Counted from the stretch's first letter, positions 1 through 7,954 are shown. The stretch is DNA of 10,403 nt from Asterionellopsis glacialis (GCA_014885115.2 WKLE02001572.1:1-10403), one strand, 5' to 3'. The notes: a model not told the origin generated them from the sequence alone. Numbers and translations: made by a program.

Positions 1-540
1 ACGATATTTTACGGAACACGAGAAAGATCCATCCATGACGGTAGGCAATATGTAGAAATTGTACCATGTACATGTATTCTGAGATTGCGTTCCGTACCTT
101 ACAGGTAGGAATCAACCAAGAAATTGGACAAGAAAAGATGAGCAGTCTTGTCGGGATTCTCTTTTGTTGATAGTAGACAGACAAGAACAGACACCAATCA
201 GACGCGAAAATGAAATACCATTATTTTACCATACATTTCATCATAGCTACACGTGCAGATCCCGCAGAGGCTCTGCGCTAAGGGTACAGAACTCTGGTAA
301 AGAATTTTTCGTTGCTTGAACTTCTGTGATGGGTGATGGATTTCGAAGGCCCGATGCTGCCCTTTTGTAATACATGTAAATCGCTTGTAATTGCACGGCT
401 TCATTTTTCTGAGGATCAATCCCATTAACTTCACTGACGCCAAAGTAATTGTGACACGTCTCACTGGTTGAAGCCAGGTGACACAAATCAGTTCAACCAG
501 TACCCTATTGACGTCCCATAAAATATCTAAAATCGATCAG
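1..540. other. Left-edge spacer upstream of the transporter gene
   Basis: No convincing gene is visible. The minus strand holds an open frame at 492-247 with protein-like composition but no ATG; it is treated as a finding. Several short palindromes built on ATGTACAT occur near 65-75. An in-frame TGA at 469-471 closes the transporter reading frame upstream, so that coding region cannot extend left without an intron. The proximal promoter of the transporter should lie here, but I see no clear TATA box. Confidence 0.5.
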
Positions 541-2088
541 ATGAGTCAGGGACACGATTATCAACAACAAACAATTACAATGCCGTCGGTGGGATTGACT
601 ACCAAAACGAAAAGAAACACAAAATATGGTCATGGTTCAATGGTGAGAATAATGATGATACTGATTTCCACCTCTTGTCTACTCATGACTTCGACGGATG
701 CCAAAAGTAATACTGTCGTTACCGGAACAACGCCTACTTCTTTCAGTACTTTGAACAATGCTGGTAATTCTTTTTTAGAAAAAAACTTTAACAACACCAA
801 CACTCCGCAAGAAGGATCGCTTCCTACTGCAGCAAAAGATCTTTTGCATATCCAAGGAGGGAGCAAGGTTAAAAGAGCTATTCGCCGGCGTAGTTTATCT
901 AATCTGAAACATCCTCAGGGAGTAACAAAACCTCTTCCCGATATTACGACTGAACCAACATCCCAAGTTCAGTACATACCAAAAAGTCCAGCATTTGTTA
1001 CACAAGCTCAACAGCCACCGCCTCCACCACGAGCTCTATCGACATCAGATGAACTATGCAAAACTACGACAACTGTTGCTTCTCAAGCACAAGAGCAAGA
1101 TAGACTCAGCCGTACTGCGATTATATATATGAGTCTTCTTGCACTTCAGTTTGGGTTGCAACCAATTCTAGTCCGTCGTTTTACTCCTCAGGGCATCAAC
1201 AGGAGTAGTGTCGTGCTCATTCAGGAAATGATGAAGTTTGTGATTGCTGCTGCTTGTTTTCAATCCCAGACAGGTCATCACGAAAAGCGTGCTATTCTGG
1301 CAGATTGGTCAGTAAAGTCGTGGCTTACTGTAGCAGGGATACCTGCTGCTCTTTACACAGTTCAGAACATCGCGTCCCTCCTTGCTTACCAGAATCTGGA
1401 GGCACTTACCTTTAATGTCCTGAACCAAACAAAGATCTTGTCAGCAGCACTGTGCTGTTATTTGGTAATGGGGAAGAAACAAAGCAAAGTGCAGATACTT
1501 TCTCTCCTGTTGCTGGTGACATCAGCCATGGTGATGGAAAAAGTAATCCCCCTGAAAGACTGGGGATTAGCTGCTGCAAAGGCATCATTTACTTCTCCAA
1601 ACCTTCTGAGTAAACATGTGTCACATGGTGTCTTACCGGTTCTCTTTGCCAGCTTCATATCTGGTTTAGCAGGTGCTTTAACACAAAAGAATCTTCAAGG
1701 TGCATCCAAAAAGTCTTCTTCCGTGAAAAAGGGAAGGAATACCTACCTCTTTAGTATGGAAATGAATGTGGCTTCATGCATTGTTCTATTGATCTCACTC
1801 ATGGTGAGCTCTGATGGAAAGGCCATTTCACAAAATGGTCTTTTCCATAAATGGACTCCACAGACTTTGATTCCAATTCTTACCAACTCTATTGGAGGTA
1901 TCATTGTTGGCTTGGTGACGAAGCATGCGGGGTCGGTCCAGAAGGGGTTTGCACTCATTTTTGGTTTACTACTGTCAGGTTTGATTCAAGCAGGGTATGG
2001 TGGAGTGTCTACAGCACAGATTGTTGGTGGGTTGCTTGCTGCATGCAGTCTTTGGTTGCACACGACAAACCCTTACAAAAAGTCATAG
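541..2088 (+). CDS. Nucleotide-sugar transporter (UDP-galactose/UDP-GlcNAc/CMP-sialate transporter family)
   Basis: This is a multi-pass antiporter expected to bring nucleotide sugars into the Golgi or ER lumen in exchange for NMP, feeding glycosylation. The family domain (Nuc_sug_transp, DMT superfamily) covers about residues 191-510. It begins with a helix followed by QFGLQPILVRRFTP, has the LNQTK segment at 294-298, and has the conserved loop VTKHAGSVQKGFA at 459-471. About ten hydrophobic helices are visible. The first ~190 residues are extra relative to the usual 320-400 aa family size. They contain a signal-peptide-like stretch (about 35-54), a basic RRRS patch and a PPPPP run. The frame is open back to 478, but only from a GTG and with a stop at 469-471. 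The in-frame ATGs are 541, 580 (best context, A at -3) and 640 (directly before the hydrophobic stretch). I list the longest; 640 would give 482 aa with an ideal signal peptide. No intron is evident. Family is confident; substrate and exact start are not. Confidence 0.88.
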   Translation: MSQGHDYQQQTITMPSVGLTTKTKRNTKYGHGSMVRIMMILISTSCLLMTSTDAKSNTVVTGTTPTSFSTLNNAGNSFLEKNFNNTNTPQEGSLPTAAKDLLHIQGGSKVKRAIRRRSLSNLKHPQGVTKPLPDITTEPTSQVQYIPKSPAFVTQAQQPPPPPRALSTSDELCKTTTTVASQAQEQDRLSRTAIIYMSLLALQFGLQPILVRRFTPQGINRSSVVLIQEMMKFVIAAACFQSQTGHHEKRAILADWSVKSWLTVAGIPAALYTVQNIASLLAYQNLEALTFNVLNQTKILSAALCCYLVMGKKQSKVQILSLLLLVTSAMVMEKVIPLKDWGLAAAKASFTSPNLLSKHVSHGVLPVLFASFISGLAGALTQKNLQGASKKSSSVKKGRNTYLFSMEMNVASCIVLLISLMVSSDGKAISQNGLFHKWTPQTLIPILTNSIGGIIVGLVTKHAGSVQKGFALIFGLLLSGLIQAGYGGVSTAQIVGGLLAACSLWLHTTNPYKKS

Positions 2089-2779
2089 ACAAGAAAAAGA
2101 TAAAGACTGTAATCATGAAAATACTTTGTGTGCCATTAGCCAAGTTCAATAATTTTAATATTTTTGATAGTATTCATGTACATCTGTTGCGAAATGCTTG
2201 TTTGCATTCATATTGTCTACTGTCAAATGCTCTCGCAGATTAGGAACAAAGTGGATATGCGTTGGTAGAATTTTTTTCTGCCATTTCCTTCATTTTTCGA
2301 TGCATGAGAACAATATTTAAAATGTATTTTGCATTCTAATTGTTCTTGAATTTGCCAGATTTATCAGATCTTTCATGAACGACTTGTGTTACCATACTAC
2401 CTGTCTTAGGTTGTTGCTGCAAATAGATTTAATCATAAACTCCTGTGATTTTCTCTAAAAAGATAGGAAACAAAGGAAATGTAATTGACCATATATCCGG
2501 TTGTGTACAGGAAGTCATACTGCTGCAGTGTTCATCCTTCTTCTGAATTTGTAACAAGGATCATGGACGGAATTCATTCCTAAGCTAGCTTGATGTAAAC
2601 CAGACCGGTTCCTCTAGATACCAGTAGTATAATTTCACTTTTTTTCTTATAAACGATAGTTATCTTACGGTACTATTTTTTTCTCTTTGGTTTGTCTTCG
2701 ATATGCAACAAGTACGACCGGAAGTCCACCCGCTCTTCTGTTACGACCTATTTTATTCACTTTCCTTAAACTTCTTTCT
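2089..2779. other. Convergent 3' spacer between transporter and hemerythrin genes
   Basis: This is AT-rich sequence with no supportable coding region. Short open frames here are out-of-frame run-ons of the transporter or readings opposite the hemerythrin end. It should hold both 3' UTRs. On the minus strand an AATAAA (2757-2752) lies about 23 nt past the hemerythrin stop and could be its poly(A) signal. No comparable hexamer follows the transporter stop closely. Confidence 0.5.
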
Positions 2780-3890
2780 TTAAAGTACAGCCTGAATTTC
2801 TTGATAGGATTTGTCTGGTAAAGTGTCCTTAATCCATTTGTCATAAACTTTCCATTGTTCGGGTGTAGAAACTGCCCATAGGGCATGATCAAACACACGA
2901 ACACGAGGCATCCCTTCAGAATGACGTTCTAGTATTTCATTGGCAAATTTGACAAAGAATTCAAAGTCAGGCGTATTGACAATTGTTGCCAAAAGCTCTT
3001 CTTTCATATATTTCTTGAGCGGTTTTCCCATTTTTTTCATTTCCATCACTTTAGGCATCATAATTCCCTCTTCTTTCTTGAGATGTGCTGAATTTTCTTT
3101 TTCGTATGTTTTCTGTTGTCAATTTTATTTCAACAAAGTAAAAGAAATGAAAAGCAAAAATATCATGATAAGTTATCGATGGGTAAATGGATAATACGAT
3201 TTCATGGACAAGGCAAAAGGTAGAGATACATTCTTACAAATGCTGTTTTTACTCCAGCAATATCACCATCAGAGAAAGCTTTGTTGACGTTTTCTTCTGC
3301 CTCTTCCATAATGTGATGTTCTTCAAATAATCCAGCTTTCGTAGCGACACCATCAAAAGTATTGTCCAAAAGACTTATTTTGTAGGGGAACAAGAAATGG
3401 ACAACGCAAAAGATAGGCAATACGTTAGAATCTGTCTTAGAAAGTCTTCTCTACTTCGACCGTAACCAAGGAGAGCTTATAGGAATGAAGTAAGTAGGCT
3501 GCATCCGGCACATGTATAACACGATATCACGTCACTAGTATGTAGTACTTACCGAAAAAATCCAACAGGTGATTCTTCAGTTCCGTTTCCTTCTTCCATT
3601 TTCATATGCATCGCTGACCATTTGAGAAGTTTATCCCATAGTACCTTGGAAGCGTGTATGTCTCCTTTCTCAATAGACTCTTGAAGATCACGCATTGCTC
3701 CACGAATAACGTCATGCCCATTCCTCATTAGAGCAAAGATCATAGGTTGTGGCTTTTCGTTGTTTGCAGATGATGATGTTGATGCTGCATCAACACTAGA
3801 AGGCTTCATAGATGGAGCAACTTGACTCATTGGACGCGTATCATATTGCCTAATATCTAAGGCCTTCGCGACGGAGCTACAGTTTCCCAT
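2780..3890 (-). CDS. Hemerythrin/HHE cation-binding domain protein, predicted N-myristoylated (three exons)
   Basis: The gene was assembled from three exons: 3890-3553, 3373-3238 and 3112-2780. Both junctions use GT-AG and keep one frame, giving 268 residues. The central part is a four-helix hemerythrin-like bundle expected to bind a di-iron (or other metal) centre. Candidate ligands are H59 (NGHD), H95 with E99 (HMKMEE), H132/H133 with E136/E137 (EEHHIMEE), and H168 with E172 (HLKKEE). The last HxxxE motif exists only after exon 3 is joined upstream at 3112, which supports the model. The protein starts MGNCSS: G2 suits N-myristoylation and C4 palmitoylation, so membrane anchoring is inferred. 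Residues 20-48 are a Ser/Ala-rich linker. The start at 3890 sits in an excellent context (CAACCATGGG). The open frame does run up to an ATG at 4052, but that extension is low-complexity and would bury the lipidation signal. O2/NO sensing, iron handling or oxygen carriage are all possible; the sequence does not decide. Confidence 0.85.
3113..3237 (-). other. Intron 2 of the hemerythrin gene
   Basis: A 125-nt phase-0 intron with donor GTAAGA just after the TTT codon of F158 and acceptor ACAACAG ending at 3113. It is pyrimidine-rich in its 3' half. Reading through would stop within 13 codons of the donor. Splicing restores the KTYEKENSAHLKKEE segment that supplies the fourth HxxxE metal motif. 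Confidence 0.85.
3374..3552 (-). other. Intron 1 of the hemerythrin gene
   Basis: A 179-nt intron with consensus donor GTAAGT (3552-3547), branch-site-like TTCTAAC (3430-3424) and a pyrimidine-rich tract before acceptor AATAAG ending at 3374. It interrupts codon R113 after its second base (phase 2). Unspliced, the frame meets TAA within the donor itself. An AAG acceptor is less common than CAG or TAG, so the 3' site is the least certain element. Confidence 0.8.
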
Positions 3891-4598
3891 GGTTGAGTTG
3901 GTAATTTGGTTATTGTTTGAGTTGATGCTGCTTGCTCTAGAGAGTAAAAATATTGAGAAGAAGATACATTCGAAGTGCGAATTATTGATTCGCGTTTCAC
4001 TCTCACCTTTATTTTTGTAGAGAATTTTTGTGTCAGAAGTTCCATCGTTCAATTAAGAAGATTTTCCTCCGAGAAGTATTTTCCAATTTGTAGCTGGTTG
4101 CCCGTACGTACTACTCCATACTTGCAAATTTTTCCATTTCTTTATTTGCACAGAAATCAACATTATTAATTAGTAAATAAGATTTGGTGACTAAGACCAT
4201 ACAGGTAAATTCGGAGGGTGGAAGACCCTTTACTGATTCTGATCTTTTGTTACTTAACAGACAAGGCCATCTTGAATCACGACGATTGGGCAGAAGAGGA
4301 TTTGAAGTTCAGTCCCAGGCAGGTTTTTTAATCAATATGCCGTACGTAGAAACTGTATGAGGCTCTTAGGTATGTATGTTATTACATATAAATATATATA
4401 TATTCGATCCCCTTTTATTTTTAAAAAGTCTAAAAAATATTAGTGAGATTTTCCCATTCTCCTATCCTGTTTCCACTACTACGAAATTACCGTTATCGGT
4501 AGAACTTGTATTCCTCCTGACCGCTATTGAAGTCTGACCCTGATGTCGTAGTCCTTGTAGTTGATAAAACAGCAACGTGTATCCAAAAAGAATGCAAA
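3891..4598. promoter_or_regulatory. Divergent promoter region between hemerythrin and FAD-oxidase genes
   Basis: About 700 bp separates the two start codons, so both promoters should be here. An AT-alternating stretch (about 4386-4404, TATAAATATATATATA) is a possible TATA-like or DNA-unwinding element, about 195 bp before the oxidase ATG. A 59-codon stop-free plus-strand stretch (4181-4360) with protein-like composition is discussed as a finding. No RNA gene or mobile element was recognised. Confidence 0.5.
3937..4006 (-). other. Candidate 5'-UTR intron of the hemerythrin gene
   Basis: On the minus strand, AAAG|GTGAGA at 4007/4006 is followed 70 nt later by a strong pyrimidine tract and acceptor ACTCTCTAG ending at 3937, upstream of the ATG at 3890. 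The layout fits a short leader intron. If transcription starts above 4052, ATGs at 4052 and 4045 would lie upstream of the main start. After splicing, the 4052 frame is out of register with it. The call rests only on splice-site appearance. Confidence 0.35.
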
Positions 4599-6011
4599 AT
4601 GACAACTTCTGACAGCAACGACAACAACAGCAACGACAATGACAGAGACCAATTTTTGACACTCCCAAATGAATGTGAAATTGTAATTGTTGGTGCTGGT
4701 GTTGCGGGTGCCACGGCAGCCTATCATTTAGCCAACACAATCAACTCTATTGGTGAGAATGGCAGCAATGATACTAATCAAATTATTGTCATTGAATCGG
4801 GTCCCAAACCTGGTGAAGGTTTAACACCGAGAAAAAGTGGAAGTGCCACCATGAAGGCTGCACCTACCGTAAAAATGATGGTTCAATTATTTGCATCCAA
4901 AAGTAATGAATTTATTCATCATCACGGAAAAGAAGGTGCGCATCGGTATGTACGAGCAACGGCAGAGGGACTTACATTACAAAAGACAATAGCAAAAGAC
5001 GTATTGGATGACCCAAATGAGCAACTGAAAGAACTTGGATCGTATTATGTAGCATATGAACATGAACAAGATGAATTGAGAGAAGAATATGAAACATTAA
5101 AGTCTCTTGGTGGCGATAGCGATTGTTGTCATGATATCCAATGGATTGAAAAGGATGCATTACAAAACGTAGATGGGATGAGTCCTGATTTCCATTGTGC
5201 TATATACTTTCCAAATGATGCAGTTATTGATTCTTCTTCCTATGCCAAAGGATTGTTACGAGCAGCTGAAGCTACAGGTACATGTCAAGTTATAAACAAT
5301 ACCAAGGTTACAAAAATTGTAGATACTAATACTGCAGAAGCAGAAGCAGGTGCTTCCACTGATGCTGATGCCGTTGTTGTTGTGATGGAACAAATAGAAT
5401 CATCTGACAGTAGTGGTGTCGTCGTCGTCCAACATCGGATTCGATGTAAACATGTAATTATGGCAACTGGAGGTTTATTTCAAATACCTGAATTGAATGG
5501 TTTGAATAAACCATGTTATTCCTATTTGGTTCATGTTCCAATTACAAACAACAATACTACCACTATTTCTTGTCAAGATTCACCTAATTTCTTTACATGG
5601 GGATTTACACATGATTGGTCCTTTACGAAAGGTTCTGTACGGTGTTCTGGAGAAGATCATTTTAGTGCCTATAAACCACCGTACTGCCAAGAACGGTGTA
5701 CCAATTTAATCCAATGGACATGGCAAAAATATGGTGTTCAAACTGAACATGATGTCAATGTCCATCTATCCAACATTCCACAACAATATGGTGTATATTC
5801 AGAAACACCCGATTTGGTACCACTTATTGGCCATGTCAACTCGACAAGTAAGGTTTGTTATCTGTTAGGTTGCAATGCATGGGGTCAAACTATATTGTCC
5901 TATTGTGGTTCCTTAATTCCTGGGCTTTTAGGATATCAAGAATTGACTGAATTACAAAAAGATACCTTGAAACTGTTCTCGATTCGTCGATTTTCATGTT
6001 TACCAAGGTAA
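4599..6011 (+). CDS. FAD-dependent oxidoreductase, DAO/DadA-like fold
   Basis: A 470-residue flavoenzyme expected to oxidise an amine or amino acid (D-amino-acid oxidase/dehydrogenase, glycine or sarcosine oxidase type). The Rossmann dinucleotide-binding motif GAGVAGATAAYH starts at residue 32 after a beta strand (EIVIV), and the second strand ends in the acidic residue of IVIESG (63-68) that normally contacts the FAD ribose. The C-terminal part has the family's product-site signature TPDLVPLIGH (403-412), followed by LGCNAWGQTI (423-432), where family members usually read a Gly-rich TGH-G segment that binds FAD. The first ~20 residues are Asn/Asp/Ser-rich with no obvious signal or transit peptide, suggesting a cytosolic location. 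The frame is open from 4527 but only from TTG, with TGA at 4518-4520, so the ATG at 4599 (A at -3) is chosen. Length is normal for the family. Substrate cannot be read from the sequence. Confidence 0.88.
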   Translation: MTTSDSNDNNSNDNDRDQFLTLPNECEIVIVGAGVAGATAAYHLANTINSIGENGSNDTNQIIVIESGPKPGEGLTPRKSGSATMKAAPTVKMMVQLFASKSNEFIHHHGKEGAHRYVRATAEGLTLQKTIAKDVLDDPNEQLKELGSYYVAYEHEQDELREEYETLKSLGGDSDCCHDIQWIEKDALQNVDGMSPDFHCAIYFPNDAVIDSSSYAKGLLRAAEATGTCQVINNTKVTKIVDTNTAEAEAGASTDADAVVVVMEQIESSDSSGVVVVQHRIRCKHVIMATGGLFQIPELNGLNKPCYSYLVHVPITNNNTTTISCQDSPNFFTWGFTHDWSFTKGSVRCSGEDHFSAYKPPYCQERCTNLIQWTWQKYGVQTEHDVNVHLSNIPQQYGVYSETPDLVPLIGHVNSTSKVCYLLGCNAWGQTILSYCGSLIPGLLGYQELTELQKDTLKLFSIRRFSCLPR

Positions 6012-6108
6012 ACACTCCAAAAACTGACAAAGAAAAACATGATAAGAAATATGCATACTAGTTTTTAGGTAATTGGTATGTTGTAACAATGTTCCTTCTT
6101 AATTTTTG

Positions 6109-6114
6109 AATAAA
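6109..6114 (+). terminator. Candidate poly(A) signal of the FAD-oxidase gene
   Basis: AATAAA followed by an A-rich run, about 98 nt after the stop codon. Algal poly(A) signals are often degenerate, so the hexamer is suggestive only. Confidence 0.35.
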
Positions 6115-6196
6115 AAAAAGACATGGTGCAAATGTTACTTTTTCTTTATCTTTGATAAAACTATATATTCACTTCTCTTTCCTTTCCTGAAATTCA

Positions 6197-6222
6197 ATAT
6201 ATATATATATATATATATATAT
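6197..6222. repeat. (AT)13 microsatellite
   Basis: Thirteen uninterrupted AT dinucleotides read directly from the sequence, between the convergent 3' ends of two genes. It is likely length-polymorphic. Confidence 0.95.
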
Positions 6223-6275
6223 CTTGTTCTTTCTTTTTCTTTCTCATTTTATTTTTCCTCTCTTTATTCATACTA

Positions 6276-7451
6276 TCATGACTTGGTACTACTTGTGGCT
6301 GTGATGGGGGATGATGATGACGATGATGCTGTCGCGTCTGTTTCTTCCCATGAAATGATTCGTTCTTCTGAAGGTGATCGTCTAATTTGAACATTGTTCA
6401 CATTGGTATTACGACGATTCAGCAACAAGAGTTGATGTTGATTGATATTCTTCTTTTCCCCATTACTAAGTTGACGTTGACGGGATGCCTCCCGTTGATG
6501 GAGTAATGATTTGACCAATTGATCACTTAAACAATACTTCATATTCCGTTCCATATCAGGACGACTTTTTAAGTAATCTCTTAAACGATATTGATTCCAA
6601 ACAATAAGAGATGTATTTTCACTGGATGTTACCACTGTCCCATACGCACCCGTCTGTCGATCACCCTGTTGAAAGGCCACATCATTGACAAACCCACCCT
6701 TTTTAATATTGGAAACACATGCCTTGTGATGATATACCTTGGCAGATCCTTCTAGAATAAAGTAAATGTTTTCACACGAGGCCCCTTCTATGGTTAATAC
6801 TTCATTGGCAGGTATATTGTCTTTTCGTTCACCTAATTGTAACAATTGATAAAATTGACCACGTGTCAAGGATTGACTAAAATGTTCAACATATAATTCT
6901 TCATCGTCGGCGGACAAGGAGGCATACTGATCTGCCAATAATAAGGCTGCCGCACCAGCATTGACCAAGACAAATAAGGCAGACCATTTCAGGGGTATCC
7001 GCAAGGGACGTGGATGTAACATATGAAAGGCAACCAAGCCCGTATAACCACCTACCAACAAGACCCGTAATTCCAACATGTCTGTCATTAAGAATCCAGA
7101 GGCTAATGCCATATACGACACATTTCCAATCAATGGTAAGGCATTCACTACTTTTGGTGAAAGGACCCAATCTAAGGGTAATATATTGCGACCTGCGGTT
7201 GTAGATGATGAAGCCGATGATGATGATGATTCCTCCGCTAAAAGTGTTCTTGCTGTTGTGCTTTTAGATGGTTTCTTCATGATTGTTTGTTGTTGTCGGA
7301 AGGTGGCACTTGACAAACTTGCTGTACTTTTTTGTCGATTCCCATTACTAATTGATCGAATCATGACAAGTACAGAACTACATTGATTTCTCTTCATGGT
7401 TGATGTTTTCGTTATTATTCTTCCTTGCTTTTGTAAGCAATGGCGCAACAT
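6276..7451 (-). CDS. Three-pass membrane protein with Popeye/cNMP-binding-like domain
   Basis: A 391-residue protein. Residues 1-75 are basic and Ser/Thr-rich with almost no acidic residues (MLRHCLQKQGRIITKTST...), resembling a mitochondrial presequence. Three hydrophobic helices follow, near 103-122, 125-145 and 155-173. A cyclic-nucleotide-binding/jelly-roll region at about 178-318 includes NEVLTIEGASCENIYFILEG, typical of the cNMP fold, and ends in an IVWNQYRLRDYLKSRPDM stretch like the C-terminal part of Popeye domains. Three helices followed by a cytosolic Popeye domain is the architecture of POPDC cAMP-binding proteins. The DSP and FQVT signature positions of animal POPDC appear replaced (about GFVNDVAF and GAYGTVV), so cAMP binding is unproven. 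The C-terminal tail is Gln/Asn-rich and ends in Ser runs encoded by GAT/GAC-type repeats on the plus strand. The start at 7451 is the first ATG of the frame. Organelle assignment is inference; a plain cNMP-domain protein is the alternative. Confidence 0.8.
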   Translation of the reverse strand: MLRHCLQKQGRIITKTSTMKRNQCSSVLVMIRSISNGNRQKSTASLSSATFRQQQTIMKKPSKSTTARTLLAEESSSSSASSSTTAGRNILPLDWVLSPKVVNALPLIGNVSYMALASGFLMTDMLELRVLLVGGYTGLVAFHMLHPRPLRIPLKWSALFVLVNAGAAALLLADQYASLSADDEELYVEHFSQSLTRGQFYQLLQLGERKDNIPANEVLTIEGASCENIYFILEGSAKVYHHKACVSNIKKGGFVNDVAFQQGDRQTGAYGTVVTSSENTSLIVWNQYRLRDYLKSRPDMERNMKYCLSDQLVKSLLHQREASRQRQLSNGEKKNINQHQLLLLNRRNTNVNNVQIRRSPSEERIISWEETDATASSSSSSPITATSSTKS

Positions 7452-7467
7452 GATTATACGATTGACT

Positions 7468-7485
7468 CTAGCTACTAGTAGCTAG
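7468..7485. repeat. Perfect 18-bp palindrome upstream of the Popeye-like gene
   Basis: CTAGCTACTAGTAGCTAG equals its own reverse complement over all 18 positions. It ends 16 bp upstream of the ATG at 7451. It could be a dimeric transcription-factor site or, if transcribed, a short hairpin in the leader. Confidence 0.95.
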
Positions 7486-7954
7486 TAACTAAAGTAACAA
7501 AACACCAACGTTGCTAGAGTTGAGAGGGCTGTGAGACTTTGTCGTCCGTTCCTTCCCCTTTGGTTGCTCTGTGTCGCCTTTTTTGGAGCTCACCGAGTAC
7601 AGTCTCAGTCAGTAAAGAAAAACAGAATGCAATTTCAGTGGAAAATCAGTGCAAGAAAAAAAGTAGTGATGTGCAGTGGGCTTTCATTTTTTTATGCAAT
7701 TTCCCTTGTGCGTATGATTCCTTGTGTGTCATCATCCCTTCTTTCGTTCGACTCAAAGAAGAACATTCCATGCACAGAGAATCCATGTAGGGAGACTAGC
7801 TTGTTGTGGACTTAAATGAATCTGAAGATTTCTCAACTGACGTCTTTACTTTCATTGGTTTTTCATGATGTCATCGTGATGTAATAGTGATGTAGATTGT
7901 ATACAACATCTCGGATACTTCCGAAAAGACATAAATCCAAAATTCCGGCTGGAC

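Larger units (their letters stand above)
6012..6275. other. Convergent 3' spacer with AT microsatellite
   Basis: This short spacer separates the stops of the oxidase and the Popeye-like gene. It contains an AT repeat at 6197-6222, followed by a pyrimidine-rich (TTTCTTTTC-like) strand. Minus-strand AATAAA hexamers at 6268-6263 and 6253-6248 lie just downstream of the Popeye-like stop. Open frames crossing the repeat are low complexity and are not called as genes. Confidence 0.6.

Noticed and set aside
1851..2243. 130-codon plus-strand frame at the transporter 3' end
   Set aside because: A +1 shadow of the transporter coding region that runs on into the 3' UTR; Trp/Cys/Ser-rich with no domain.
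2665..3194. Other frames over exon 3 of the hemerythrin gene (2665-2904 minus, 2940-3194 plus)
   Set aside because: They overlap an exon that supplies a conserved metal motif; the plus frame is a hydrophobic antisense artefact.
4200..4330. tRNA-like look of a GC-richer patch
   Set aside because: No A-box/B-box pair or cloverleaf could be traced.
4462..4740. Three minus-strand frames over the start of the FAD-oxidase gene
   Set aside because: Antisense shadows of its AAC/GAC-repetitive 5' end; His/Gln/Leu- or Val-rich low-complexity products.
6003..6011. Possible donor AAG|GTAAAC at the FAD-oxidase stop, implying a further exon
   Set aside because: The protein already has the complete C-terminal family region and no convincing acceptor-exon pair is seen before the convergent gene.
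6106..6390. Open frames on both strands across the AT microsatellite (6106-6390 plus, 6194-6394 minus)
   Set aside because: Their length comes from simple repeats (IYIYIY) and from the Ser-run codons of the Popeye-like gene read in other frames.
7531..7815. 94-codon plus-strand frame with a signal-peptide-like start (and an overlapping 83-codon frame at 7539)
   Set aside because: They start at GTG and TTG, not used as nuclear starts, have no early ATG, and lie in a region rich in regulatory motifs.
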